DNA from: Microthrixaceae bacterium | Lineage (GTDB): Bacteria > Actinomycetota > Acidimicrobiia > Acidimicrobiales > Acidimicrobilacustridaceae | Direction: 5' to 3' | Length of the DNA stretch: 64,000 nt | NCBI GenBank assembly: GCA_947455015.1 | Contig: CANGMY010000001.1 | Span: forward strand, 1-64,000 | Shown: positions 56,248 to 64,000 of the stretch, piece by piece | How positions within the stretch are numbered: position 1 is the first letter of the stretch | Layout: every line of letters starts with the position of its first letter | The notes under the pieces: generated by a model | The model's input: only the letters and a program-made list of their open reading frames with translations | Told to the model about the DNA's origin: nothing | Databases searched by the model: none | Made by a program: the position numbers and the translations under genes

Positions 56248-57068
56248 CACAATTCGTTGACGTAGGTGTCCGTTCCGACAACGGTGCGGAAGAACGGTGC
56301 AACAAGGTGCACATCAGCAAGACCGGCAGCGGTGACGGCGTCGGTGTAGGTCTTCATGCGATCGAGCGACTTTGTGACATCGCCACGAACGAAGATGACC
56401 TGAACGAGACGCTCGGGGCCGCCTGCTGGTGTTCCGAGATCCATCGGCTGATCGGCTGCTGGAGTTGCAACTGGCTGCCATGACGAAACGATTTCGATAT
56501 CGGAACCATTCATGAGTTCGGCGTACGCGCCGGACTTCTCGAGTTCGGCGTGAACGCTCTTTGCGCTGTTGCCTTCGCGTGCATCGAAGAACACCGTGAA
56601 GATGCCGTCGTACGCGCTGTCGAGCGCAACATCGACGGGTACGCCGTCAGCATCGCGGTTTGCTGCACCGATGTAGTCGAACAGATTGGTGTGAGTGTGC
56701 TTGCGCTCGGGGAAGCCGCGGTTGTTGGTGTAGAGCCACGTGACGCGTTCGGTGCTCCAGTTGTTCCAGTCGTCGTGGTGTCCACCCTCGATCCAGTAGA
56801 TCGCGACATAGGAACCTGAATCGGTGGGGTTGGCAACGGCGGTGTCACCTTCGGGCCAACGAAGGTCTTTGAGGCTGCGCGGTGCGACCCAACGCGAGCC
56901 CGACATCTGATGTGGCGCCACCATGCAGCCTGCGTAGAAATGATCTCGCTCGTACCAACGGTTGTAGGCAGACTCGAAACCAGGGTTGGGGTCAACCATG
57001 GTGAGAAGCATCGATCCGACCTTCATCGGGTAGTCGTTAAGGCCGCCAACATCGAGTGGATATCCCAT
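56244..57068 (-). CDS. protein of unknown function in the OYE operon
   Basis: 274 residues from ATG 57068, which has AAGGA 4 bases upstream; a GTG at 57080 lies earlier. MLLTMVDPNPGFESAYNRWY then ERDHFYAGCMVAPHQMSGSR recalls EthD-like dimeric alpha+beta barrel proteins, where an N-x-W-Y-E-x-x-H pattern is common. A second similar half may start at GGPERLVQVIFVRGDVTKSL (residues 210 onward), with a final FFRTVVGTDTYVNELW. No signal peptide or cofactor motif is visible. A role as a small ring-modifying enzyme or ligand carrier is only a guess. Confidence 0.7.
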   Translation of the reverse strand: MGYPLDVGGLNDYPMKVGSMLLTMVDPNPGFESAYNRWYERDHFYAGCMVAPHQMSGSRWVAPRSLKDLRWPEGDTAVANPTDSGSYVAIYWIEGGHHDDWNNWSTERVTWLYTNNRGFPERKHTHTNLFDYIGAANRDADGVPVDVALDSAYDGIFTVFFDAREGNSAKSVHAELEKSGAYAELMNGSDIEIVSSWQPVATPAADQPMDLGTPAGGPERLVQVIFVRGDVTKSLDRMKTYTDAVTAAGLADVHLVAPFFRTVVGTDTYVNELW

Positions 57069-57152
57069 GAGTTCCTTCACTTTCGAACGCGGGCGAATCG
57101 CCCCCCTGTGGGGATCGAAACTAGCCGTTCGGGATCGACGGGAATGCGGCGA

Positions 57153-57971
57153 TCAGCGCCCGGCGGAACCCACGACAGAGACCCGGTACATCAAACGGCG
57201 ACCGGGGAAATCGTTCAGGACTCGGTGCATTGTGGATCGGTTGTCCCACATGAGGAGGTCGCCTTCTCGCCAATGGTGGCGATAGGTGAAGTGCTCCTTG
57301 ATTGAATGCTGAAAGAGAAATGCGAGGATCGCATCGCTTTCGTCGGGAGGGAGGCCGACGATGTGGCGTGTGTAGGTTGGGTTGACAAACAGACCCTTGG
57401 CGCCAGTTTCCGGATGCACCCGCACTACGGGGTGAGCGGTGCGTCGGTCTTGGGCGATTGCATCGGCATAGTGCTGCGGCGAAGCTCCGCCAAAGCGGTA
57501 GCGAAGCTCAGTTGTCCGGCTCAGATCGTGAAGTGCGGTGAGGCCCTCGAGATAGAGCTTCATGTTCGGTGACAGCGCGTCGTATGCGGCAGTCGTCGAG
57601 GCAAACATCGTGTCGCCTCCCACATCGGGAAGCGTCTTGGCGTGCGTGAGGGTTCCCATTGGGGGATGGGGAAGGAAGGTTTCATCGGTGTGCCACATCG
57701 ATGCGGTGTTGCCTTCTTCGGAGTCAAGAACGCTTACCTGTTCAAGACCCGGCCCAAGGTTGGGGAAGAACGCGTGGATTTCGATCTCGCCAATTCGGCG
57801 TCCGAGTGCCATGTGCTGTTCGGGGGTGAGGTCAGGAGCGGGGATGACCAAGACCTGGTTCTCGACGAGCGCTTCGTGCACAGCGTTGAGGGTCTCGTCA
57901 TCGAAATCGCTGCTGAGATCGAGTCCGGTGATCTCCGCTCCAAGGGCGGGAGTAAGCCGACGAATCTGCAT
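57153..57971 (-). CDS. TauD/TfdA family Fe(II)/2-oxoglutarate dioxygenase
   Basis: 272 residues from ATG 57971. The iron ligands are His94 and Asp96 in MWHTDETF and His249 in TMHRVL; Arg263 in YRVSV is at the usual 2-oxoglutarate-binding distance (14 residues after the His). RRLTPALGAEITGLDLSS is the family opening. These enzymes hydroxylate or cleave substrates such as taurine, 2,4-D, alkyl sulfates or phenoxy acids. The substrate is not predictable. CAACAT lies 6 bases before the ATG; the longer frame upstream is rejected. It stands 84 bases before the unknown gene of the OYE operon. Confidence 0.9.
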   Translation of the reverse strand: MQIRRLTPALGAEITGLDLSSDFDDETLNAVHEALVENQVLVIPAPDLTPEQHMALGRRIGEIEIHAFFPNLGPGLEQVSVLDSEEGNTASMWHTDETFLPHPPMGTLTHAKTLPDVGGDTMFASTTAAYDALSPNMKLYLEGLTALHDLSRTTELRYRFGGASPQHYADAIAQDRRTAHPVVRVHPETGAKGLFVNPTYTRHIVGLPPDESDAILAFLFQHSIKEHFTYRHHWREGDLLMWDNRSTMHRVLNDFPGRRLMYRVSVVGSAGR

Positions 57972-58059
57972 GGGTTGATGTTGACACTTTTCCTGACCAC
58001 TCGTAGGTTCGCTGGACCGGCCGCCGGGTGGCGGCCCTGCATCTTGGGGGCATCGTTCA

Positions 58060-58863
58060 ATGACCAATCTCTTTAGCTACGCAGGCAAGCGCGTTGTTCT
58101 GACTGGCGGTGCCACGGGCATCGGCGCTGCACTCGCTGAACTTCTTGATGAGCTCGGCGTGGAGCATCTGACCATTCTCGACATCAAGGCGCCATCGGGT
58201 CGTTGCGACACCTTCATCGAAACGAACCTCGCTGATCCCGCATCGATCGATGCGGCAATCGCCCAGATCGAAGGTCCGATCGACGTGTTGTTCTCGAACG
58301 CAGGCGTGGCAGCAAACGCTGGGGTCCGAACCTGCATGGCGGTCAACGTCGCAGCTTCTCGCCGCCTCACCGATGGCCTGATCGATCGCATCACCAAGGG
58401 TGGAACCATCGTCTACACGGCGTCGATGGCTGGCAACGGTTGGCCCGCTCAGGTTGCTGAAATTACCGAACTTCTTGAAATTGCCGACTGGGATGCATTC
58501 CTCGATTGGTGCGAGGCGCATCCCGAGGTCGTGAACGATGTGTACGCCTTTTCGAAGATGTGCATGCAGGTCTATGTGATGCGTCGTTCGTATTCATCAA
58601 TTCGAAATGGCATTCGCATCAACAGCATTTGTCCCGCTCCCGTCGATACGCCTCTCATGGCCGACTTCAAAGTTTCAATGGGCGAAGACGCAATCAATTG
58701 GGCTGTTGGCGTTCAGGGCAATGGCCGCATGGCCGTCGCAACGGACATCGCTCCGTCACTTGCATTCATGGGTAGCGATGCCGCTGCATTCATCAACGGA
58801 GAGAATCTGCACGTTGATAGCGGTCTGAGCTCAGCGATGGTCACTGGTCTGGCATTCAGCTGA
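58060..58863 (+). CDS. SDR family oxidoreductase (coniferyl-alcohol/3-alpha-HSD-like)
   Basis: 267 residues. VVLTGGATGIGAALAELLDE is the nucleotide motif. The short spacing, LFSNAGVAANAGVRTCMAVN, the insertion NGWPAQVAEITELLEIADWD and the active site YAFSKMCMQVYVMRRS (Tyr and Lys at YxxxK spacing) resemble the 3-alpha-hydroxysteroid/coniferyl alcohol dehydrogenase subgroup. This subgroup acts on bulky cyclic alcohols. GGGGG precedes the ATG by 10 bases. It is divergent from the TauD-type gene and starts a three-gene operon (SDR, DUF7065-like, SDR). Confidence 0.84.
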   Translation: MTNLFSYAGKRVVLTGGATGIGAALAELLDELGVEHLTILDIKAPSGRCDTFIETNLADPASIDAAIAQIEGPIDVLFSNAGVAANAGVRTCMAVNVAASRRLTDGLIDRITKGGTIVYTASMAGNGWPAQVAEITELLEIADWDAFLDWCEAHPEVVNDVYAFSKMCMQVYVMRRSYSSIRNGIRINSICPAPVDTPLMADFKVSMGEDAINWAVGVQGNGRMAVATDIAPSLAFMGSDAAAFINGENLHVDSGLSSAMVTGLAFS

Positions 58864-58868
58864 TCGCC

Positions 58869-59816
58869 ATGCATCCTGACGACGAGTTTCATCCGCCGAC
58901 ATCTGATGATCCCGAATGGACCGAAACCTGTTGGTTCACTTTCGCCGTTCCAGAGCGGAACCTTTCCGGACAGTTGTACCCGTATTTCAAGACCAATCAG
59001 GGTGTCGCTGCTGGTGGCGCGTTTTTCTGGGACGGCCGCAACGAACGGCCCGAAACCTGTGTGTACGCCAAGCAGTTCTGGCACCTTCCGCTTGTTGATC
59101 AGAAACTGACTGACCTCACGCTGGCCAATGGCATTCGTTATGAGTGTCTTGAGCCGCAAAAGAAGTGGCGTGTTCGTTACGACGATCCCGACGGCGGCGA
59201 CGAGATCCACGTCGACCTCATCGTCACTGGCATCGTTGCCCCGAACATGCTTGGTGAATCGCATGTCGATCAGCCCTGCCGCTATCAGGGCACGATCGTT
59301 CTGCACGGCGAAACAATTGATGTCGATGCATATGGATTTCGTGATCGTTCGTGGGGGCCTCGGCCGCAGTTCGGCCAGGGCATCCACGGGGGAGCGACGA
59401 TGCGTGGTGGTTATAGCTACGCCACTGCATCTGACACGCACGCGTTCCATGCGATCACCATGGACTTCGGCACGGGTGCAATCGCAATTCACGGTTCGTA
59501 CATGCGAGACGGTGAGTGGGCGAAGTTGAAAAGTGGCGAGCGTCGGGTCATCGAACGCGATGGTGAAGGCTTTCCGCTGGTCGTGGAACTCGATGGATTC
59601 GACGAACTCGGTCGTGAATTCAACGCTCGCGGCGAAACCACCAACTCACTTGGGTTCCTCATCAACCCGAATCTCTACACAATCAATTGCCTGACTCGTT
59701 GGTCTTTCGATGGGATCACGACGTGGGGCGAAGACCACGACAACCATTCATTCCCCGATGCGCGTCGGTTGTTCCGTGAGGCGCGAGGTCAGTCGCTTTG
59801 GAGCCAAGCTCAATGA
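58869..59816 (+). CDS. DUF7064/7065-like protein (AttH/CrtC-type lipocalin fold)
   Basis: 315 residues. The sequence is Trp-, Phe- and Gly-rich with alternating strands (ETCWFTFAVPERNLSGQLYP; GVAAGGAFFWDG; VDAYGFRDRSWGPRPQFGQG; GYSYATASDTHAFHAITMDF). The FRDRSWGPR segment is typical of a family related to hydroxyneurosporene synthase (CrtC) and AttH, now split into DUF7064 and DUF7065. The fold is a double beta-barrel that holds hydrophobic terpenoid- or lipid-like ligands. Some members act as hydratases or isomerases. No signal peptide. It lies 5 bases after the SDR and overlaps the next SDR (ATGA). Confidence 0.75.
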   Translation: MHPDDEFHPPTSDDPEWTETCWFTFAVPERNLSGQLYPYFKTNQGVAAGGAFFWDGRNERPETCVYAKQFWHLPLVDQKLTDLTLANGIRYECLEPQKKWRVRYDDPDGGDEIHVDLIVTGIVAPNMLGESHVDQPCRYQGTIVLHGETIDVDAYGFRDRSWGPRPQFGQGIHGGATMRGGYSYATASDTHAFHAITMDFGTGAIAIHGSYMRDGEWAKLKSGERRVIERDGEGFPLVVELDGFDELGREFNARGETTNSLGFLINPNLYTINCLTRWSFDGITTWGEDHDNHSFPDARRLFREARGQSLWSQAQ

Positions 59817-60646
59817 GTAACGAAGCAAGAACTGCGCTCGTCACGGGTGCCAGCCGCGGAATTGGCCGGGCTACTGCGATCGCCTTGGCCGAAGCCGGGT
59901 TCGATGTCGCTATTACCGCTCGAACGGTCGTAGACGGCGATCCGTCGGCATTCACTGATGACGGCAAGGTCCTTCCTGGCAGTTTGGCGTCGACCGCGGC
60001 AGAAATTGAAGCGCGTGGTCAACGCGCCGTGCAGGTCCCGCTTGATCTTCTCGATCGTGATGCGCTTGTGCCTGCAGTTGAATCGGCGATCGCGGGACTC
60101 GGTCATCTTGACGTCGTCGTGAACAACGCCATCTATGTCACCGGTGGTGGTCCGAAGTATTTCCTCGACACCGATCCCGATGATCTCGTCAATCAAATGT
60201 GGGGTGATCTCACGGCGCAGTTGTTGTTGCTGCAGCCACAGGTCGCGCACATGGTGTCTCGTGGTGGTGGCGTTGTCATCAATATCGGTTCGGGTTCTGG
60301 GAAGTGGAAGTTGAAGTTCCCTATCGGTCAGGGTGGTCCCCAGTTGGCCTACTGCGCTGCAAAGGCAGGGTTTCATCGCTCCGCTGATCGCCTGGCATTC
60401 GAATACGGCGATCAGGGAATTATTGCGTTCACGGTTGACCCGGGCTTTGTAGCAACGGAACGAACGAAGATGGTTACCGAACTCGGAGAGATCGCTTCTC
60501 GCGGGGTTGAGCCTTCTGTCGTGGGCGCTGCGATTACATGGCTGGCGACAACAGGTGCAACGACCGAAAAGAACGGCAGCTATCACGAGGCGCAAGAGAT
60601 CGCCCGCACTATTGGACTACTGCCGCCGCTTCCCGAAACCGACTAA
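59813..60646 (+). CDS. SDR family oxidoreductase, paralogue of the SDR at 52664
   Basis: 277 residues from ATG 59813. TALVTGASRGIGRATAIALA is the nucleotide motif, NNAIYVTGGGPKYFLDTDPD follows strand 4 and YCAAKAGFHRSADRLAFEYG holds YxxxK. The insertion after strand 2 (TVVDGDPSAFTDDGKVLPGS) parallels the one in the SDR at 52664 (TVREGEG... then VPGS), and both use NNAI instead of NNAG, so they come from one duplicated subgroup. Substrate unknown. The start overlaps the DUF7065-like gene. Confidence 0.85.
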   Translation: MSNEARTALVTGASRGIGRATAIALAEAGFDVAITARTVVDGDPSAFTDDGKVLPGSLASTAAEIEARGQRAVQVPLDLLDRDALVPAVESAIAGLGHLDVVVNNAIYVTGGGPKYFLDTDPDDLVNQMWGDLTAQLLLLQPQVAHMVSRGGGVVINIGSGSGKWKLKFPIGQGGPQLAYCAAKAGFHRSADRLAFEYGDQGIIAFTVDPGFVATERTKMVTELGEIASRGVEPSVVGAAITWLATTGATTEKNGSYHEAQEIARTIGLLPPLPETD

Positions 60647-60661
60647 TTCGACGAGAAGGAA

Positions 60662-61627
60662 TTAGAGGTTCGGCGCAACCTGGGTGCACGTAAGTTCAAC
60701 ATGACGCTCGACAAGATCGTCGGGCATGCCGGCAACGCTCGCCCACAGATACACGTGCTCAACCGGCGCACCTTCTGTTGCGTCGAGGATCGCTGCAACT
60801 GCATCGGTAGGCGTGAGAACACGTAGGCCTGGGATCTGGCCTTTCTGTGCAGCACCACTGCGCAACTTGTCGACGGTGATCTCCTTCGGCGCATCGCGGC
60901 CTGTGCCCGCAACGGCAGCGGCACGATAGGAGTTCAACTGATGCGCGTAGTGCGGGAGGATTCGTTCGAAGGCAGCTTCTGGGTCATCGGCAACGATGAT
61001 GTCGAGCATTCCGCCAGTGCGGGCAGTGGCGGGGTCGTGGCCGCCTTCGACAAGTCCTTCGAGGTAGGGATCAAGAAGAGCGCGGTCGAGACTGAGGAGA
61101 CCAACGCCGAGACGACCAGCACGCTTTGCTCCTTGCGGCCCTTGGTAGCCGAGCCAAATGGGAAATGGATTTTGCGCCGCTGGGGGAGTGACGATTCCAC
61201 CGTCAAGTAAGCGACGGATTTCTGCAACTGCGGCGTCGGTGAGCCCGTAGCGCTTCGTGATGTCAGTGTTGTAGAGCTCGTACTCGGGAACGCTGTAGCC
61301 GGCACCGATGCCGAGCTCGAGGCGGCCACCCGAGAGCTGGTCGATGACTGCGGCTTCTTCGGCAACCACTACCGCTGGTCGCAACGCGGCAACAAGGACT
61401 GCGGTGCCGATGCGAACTCGAGAGGTTCGTGCCGCGGCGGCTGCGGCAAAGGTGAGCGGCTGCGGCAGGTAGCCGTCGGCAAAGAGATGGTGTTCGGAGA
61501 ACCACACCGACCCTGCGCCGAGGCGTTCGGCTTCGACGACAAGATCGAGCGCTCGCCCGTACACCTCGGGCCACGGACGGGCCCAAGGTGCAGGGTTGCG
61601 CAGATCGAAATAGAGGCCCAGCCTCAC
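60662..61627 (-). CDS. LLM class flavin-dependent oxidoreductase (luciferase-like)
   Basis: 321 residues. MRLGLYFDLRNPAPWARPW is the family opening. The barrel continues with AGSVWFSEHHLFADGYLPQP, VRIGTAVLVAALRPAVVVAE and QLSGGRLELGIGAGYSVPEY, the standard LLM motifs. These enzymes use FMN or F420 for monooxygenation or hydride transfer. The cofactor cannot be fixed by eye. The ATG overlaps the stop of the SDR at 61624 (ATGA), so both belong to one transcript. Confidence 0.87.
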   Translation of the reverse strand: MRLGLYFDLRNPAPWARPWPEVYGRALDLVVEAERLGAGSVWFSEHHLFADGYLPQPLTFAAAAAARTSRVRIGTAVLVAALRPAVVVAEEAAVIDQLSGGRLELGIGAGYSVPEYELYNTDITKRYGLTDAAVAEIRRLLDGGIVTPPAAQNPFPIWLGYQGPQGAKRAGRLGVGLLSLDRALLDPYLEGLVEGGHDPATARTGGMLDIIVADDPEAAFERILPHYAHQLNSYRAAAVAGTGRDAPKEITVDKLRSGAAQKGQIPGLRVLTPTDAVAAILDATEGAPVEHVYLWASVAGMPDDLVERHVELTCTQVAPNL

Positions 61628-62457
61628 GACATGCGACCGACCATTGCGTCGTGACCGATTGCCGGCTCGATGAACGAGCGGAAGTCGGGACCAGAGCGCA
61701 AGTGATGGCCACCGTCCACGTTGATCGTGGTGCCGGTGATCCAGCGAGCTTCATCGCTGAGGAGGAAGGCAGCGAGGTTGGCAACATCTTCGGGTTCACC
61801 AACATCGTTGAGCGGTGTGTTGACAATGTAGGAGTCGTACACCGCGGATTCACGCGGAATGCCTTCCATGATTTCGGTGGAGATGAAACCAGGGCGAATG
61901 GCGTTGAAGCGAACCTTGGTCTCGCCGTACTCATTGGCGGCATTGCGCATCATTTCTTCGATGCCAGCCTTTGAGACGCAGTAGGCGCCGAACATTGGGT
62001 GTGGGATGTGGCCCGCAAGCGAGGACATGCCCACGAATGAACCGCCGCCTGCTGCGACCATGTGTGCGGCGGAGTACTTCACCGACAACATCGTGCCAAG
62101 CACGTTGAGATGAAGCACGCGCAGGAACTCTTCGGTGTCGAGCAAGTGATACGGGCCCATACCGCCGCCACCACCGGCGTTTGCGACGAAGCCGTTAAGA
62201 CCGCCGAACGCGCCGACGTGGTTTGCAACGAGTGCAGCGACATCGGATTCAACAGTGACGTCGGTGACCTGGTGACGGATCTGACCCGAGGCTCCGCCGG
62301 CTTTGATGCGATCGACAACCTCGGTGAGTTTGCTTTCGGTGCGGCCGCAGATGGTGACGTTCATGCCGTCTTGGGCGAGACGCGTGGCGCACGCCGCGCC
62401 GATGCCGGTGCCACCACCGGTGACGATTGCTGAGCGGCCTGCAAGTGATGACGACAT
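61624..62457 (-). CDS. SDR family oxidoreductase
   Basis: 277 residues from ATG 62457, which has GGAGG 6 bases upstream. SAIVTGGGTGIGAACATRLA is the nucleotide motif, VANAGGGGGMGPYHLLDTEE covers the NAG position and YCVSKAGIEEMM gives YxxxK. FISTEIMEGIPRESAVYDSY and WITGTTINVDGGHHLRSGPD are typical of enoyl/oxoacyl reductase-like SDRs. Substrate unknown. It is the first gene of a pair with the LLM flavoprotein. Longer upstream residues lack support. Confidence 0.85.
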   Translation of the reverse strand: MSSSLAGRSAIVTGGGTGIGAACATRLAQDGMNVTICGRTESKLTEVVDRIKAGGASGQIRHQVTDVTVESDVAALVANHVGAFGGLNGFVANAGGGGGMGPYHLLDTEEFLRVLHLNVLGTMLSVKYSAAHMVAAGGGSFVGMSSLAGHIPHPMFGAYCVSKAGIEEMMRNAANEYGETKVRFNAIRPGFISTEIMEGIPRESAVYDSYIVNTPLNDVGEPEDVANLAAFLLSDEARWITGTTINVDGGHHLRSGPDFRSFIEPAIGHDAMVGRMS

Positions 62458-62558
62458 TGGATCCTCCGGGAAGGTTGAGAGTGGCTTCACGCTACTACCT
62501 ACCCAAATTGCACTTCTTCCAACTCACGGAGGGATGTGGTGAAGTCCGAGCCAAGCGG

Positions 62559-63380
62559 TTAGGCGAGAGCGGACCCGTCAAGATTGCGAACTTCAAGCCC
62601 AAACTCGTCGATGTTGTCGAGGCTGACTGTGACGCGCCCGGTGACGTCGGGGCCGCAATCGCAAAGGATGAGTGTGCCCTCAACCGTCGCTTCCATCGAC
62701 TCGATTTGATCGGGACGCAAGCGGTCGCCCACGAGCGCAGCGGCACCTTCGGAAAGCACTGCGGCGCGCGGTTCGACGGTGTTGACGCGCACGCCGGTGC
62801 CGTACAACTCCATGGCGAGCCCGTTCGTAATGCGATTGAGCGCAGCCTTCGACGCTCCATAGGCAGAAATATTGGGCGAGGTCGGCTCGATGGGGTCGCC
62901 AGGCCCACCCCAATGTTTGGCACTGCCACTGGACAGATTCACGATCCATCCTTCGCCGGCGGCGACCATTGCGGGAGCGGCAGCGAGGGCGAGATCAAGA
63001 GGCGCATTTGCGTTGACCTCAAACATGATGTTGCGACGTTTGACCGAGAAACCAGTGAGGGGTGCCTGGATTGATGCCGCAGCGTTATTCACGAGGATCT
63101 CGATGTGACCGCCGAGCGCTTCGGTTGCTTCGGGGATGACGCGAAGTCGATCAACTGGATCGGTGAGGTCGGCAACAACAACTTCGATCTGGGTGCCATA
63201 TCGAGCAAGTCGTTCACGGGTTGCGTTGAGACTGCCTTCAAGGGTTTCGTGCTGATCGAGCGTGCGCGCGGTCAGGACGATGTTTGCTCCCTCGGCGGCA
63301 AACCGTTCGGCGAGTGCCGCACCGATTCCTCGGCTCGAACCGGTAACGACAACGCGACGTCCGGCGAAGCGACCAGTCAT
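62559..63380 (-). CDS. SDR family oxidoreductase
   Basis: 273 residues from ATG 63380. RRVVVTGSSRGIGAALAERF is the nucleotide motif, VNNAAASIQAPLTGFSVKRR carries NNAA, and YGASKAALNRITNGLAMELY gives YxxxK. The C-terminal tail (GRVTVSLDNIDEFGLEVRNL) is longer than usual. Its ATG shares a base with the stop of the DegT-family gene upstream (TGATG), so it belongs to that operon and might act on the same sugar- or polyketide-like product, or simply share its promoter. The 101 bases before the SDR at 62457 hold its promoter and no other feature seen. Confidence 0.84.
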   Translation of the reverse strand: MTGRFAGRRVVVTGSSRGIGAALAERFAAEGANIVLTARTLDQHETLEGSLNATRERLARYGTQIEVVVADLTDPVDRLRVIPEATEALGGHIEILVNNAAASIQAPLTGFSVKRRNIMFEVNANAPLDLALAAAPAMVAAGEGWIVNLSSGSAKHWGGPGDPIEPTSPNISAYGASKAALNRITNGLAMELYGTGVRVNTVEPRAAVLSEGAAALVGDRLRPDQIESMEATVEGTLILCDCGPDVTGRVTVSLDNIDEFGLEVRNLDGSALA

Positions 63381-64000
63381 CACAATCCCTTTTCTGCGAC
63401 AAAGCCATCGATGCATTCGCCGATGTAGTCGCAGTCGGCGTCGGACAGCGAATGGTTGTTTGGAACGATGAGGCCCCATTCCATGACGCGGTCGGCATTT
63501 GGTAGTCCGTCGGACGGCACGCGGAATTCCTGACCACGCAGCATCGGTTGACGGGTGATGTTGCCGGTCCAAACCATGCGAGTGTCGACGCCGTGTGACT
63601 CCATCCATTGCTGCAGTTCGGCGCGGCGAATGCCTGAGTCGGGCTGAATGATGAACGGGAACATATGCCAGCCGGTTTCGATGCCCTCAGTCAGTTGGGG
63701 GAGTACGAACAAATGCGGGTACTTCGCAAGGTGCGAACTTGTAATGGCAAAGCTGCGCTGGCGGCGAGCGAGGTTCTCGTCCAACTTGTCGAGCTGCACA
63801 AGACCGAACGCTGCGGAGAGTTCTGAGGGTTCGAAGTTCCAACCGTTCTCGTCGAAGATGAAGATGTTGTCGTATTCGAGGCCGTCGTCGAGTTCGCTGA
63901 AGAATCGATCGACTTTGCCTTTGAGCGATCCAAAGAGTTGAAGCTCGGAGCGACGACCCCATCGGCGGAACAGCAATGCACGGTCTGCGAGTTCATCGTT
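63380..64000 (-). CDS. DegT/DnrJ/EryC1/StrS family protein, RfbH/ColD-like (partial)
   Basis: The C-terminal 206 residues are in the window; the gene runs off the right edge (codons up to 64000 read NDELADRALLFRRWGRR). GWNFEPSELSAAFGLVQLDK is the family segment after the PLP site, and VDTRMVWTGNITRQPML, followed by NADRVMEWGLIVPNNHSLSD, is characteristic of the RfbH/ColD branch. That branch removes the 3-hydroxyl of nucleotide 4-keto sugars instead of aminating them. The catalytic His or Lys lies outside the window, so dehydratase versus aminotransferase cannot be decided. TGATG overlap with the next SDR. Confidence 0.82.
   Translation of the reverse strand, partial: NDELADRALLFRRWGRRSELQLFGSLKGKVDRFFSELDDGLEYDNIFIFDENGWNFEPSELSAAFGLVQLDKLDENLARRQRSFAITSSHLAKYPHLFVLPQLTEGIETGWHMFPFIIQPDSGIRRAELQQWMESHGVDTRMVWTGNITRQPMLRGQEFRVPSDGLPNADRVMEWGLIVPNNHSLSDADCDYIGECIDGFVAEKGL

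Noticed and set aside
55126..56265. Long open frame (379 codons) on the plus strand opposite the OYE-family gene
   Set aside because: The minus strand encodes a clear flavoprotein with all motifs; the plus frame is His/Arg-rich, has no motif and is a by-product of codon bias.

Overview
The window looks like core chromosome of a high-GC Gram-positive bacterium, most likely an actinobacterium outside the classical Streptomyces/Mycobacterium groups (Acidimicrobiia-like; this is inference, no rRNA is present). Reasons: GC is by eye in the high 50s %; GTG starts are common; there is a PASTA-domain Ser/Thr kinase, GatCAB, a DUF2510/TM2 protein and an IclR-type regulator divergent from leuCD. The order cysteine desulfurase - mnmA - MetE-like protein - ligA - gatCAB - ilvBNC - serA - leu genes - gltX resembles the corresponding mycobacterial region. 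Almost every base is coding. No gap exceeds 300 bases; the largest (about 230 bases, upstream of leuA) holds an attenuator. No insertion sequence, prophage, CRISPR array or rRNA was seen.

Layout. 1-6.5 kb: end of a conserved unknown gene, enoyl-CoA hydratase, rhomboid protease, SRPBCC protein, methyltransferase, and the tRNA thiolation pair cysteine desulfurase/mnmA. 6.6-15 kb: MetE-like protein, NAD-dependent DNA ligase, HAD hydrolase, PASTA kinase, MFS exporter, SCP2-like protein. 15-18.4 kb: gatCAB operon. 19.4-22.9 kb: ilvB leader and ilvBNC. 23-29.5 kb: vapBC, metY, two SDRs, serC, an aspartate-type aminotransferase. 29.5-33 kb: S9 peptidase and a secreted metzincin plus lipoprotein under their own sigma70-like promoter. 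33-38.5 kb: serA, leuA with its leader, leuDC and a divergent IclR regulator. 39-43 kb: ppx, two hydrolases, greA. 43.1-46.9 kb: a third leader followed by leuB-ilvE-cimA. 47-51 kb: L,D-transpeptidase, gltX, a DUF218 protein, tRNA-Gln(CUG), a LOG-like protein. 51.4-63.4 kb: an accessory catabolic region of short overlapping operons with five SDRs, an old-yellow-enzyme reductase, a TauD-type dioxygenase, a luciferase-like flavoprotein, a kinase-like phosphotransferase, an NTF2-like protein, a geranylgeranyl-reductase-like flavoprotein and two poorly known proteins. The right edge cuts an RfbH/ColD-like DegT-family gene.

How the genes work together. Nearly the whole branched-chain amino acid pathway is here: acetolactate synthase, reductoisomerase, the leucine branch, the transaminase and citramalate synthase, which makes 2-oxobutyrate for isoleucine without threonine. 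Three of these units each start with a tiny leader peptide whose codons match the product (Leu/Val before ilvB, Leu before leuA, Ile/Val before leuB-ilvE-cimA). In all three the leader ends in Arg-TAG, a hairpin starts exactly on the G of that stop codon, and a terminator-like hairpin follows. This is the most striking regulatory system in the window. GatCAB, gltX and a tRNA-Gln with a U1-A72 pair together indicate indirect synthesis of Gln-tRNA. Many genes carry a TANNNT box 6-8 bases before the start codon with no room for a ribosome binding site, which points to widespread leaderless transcription.
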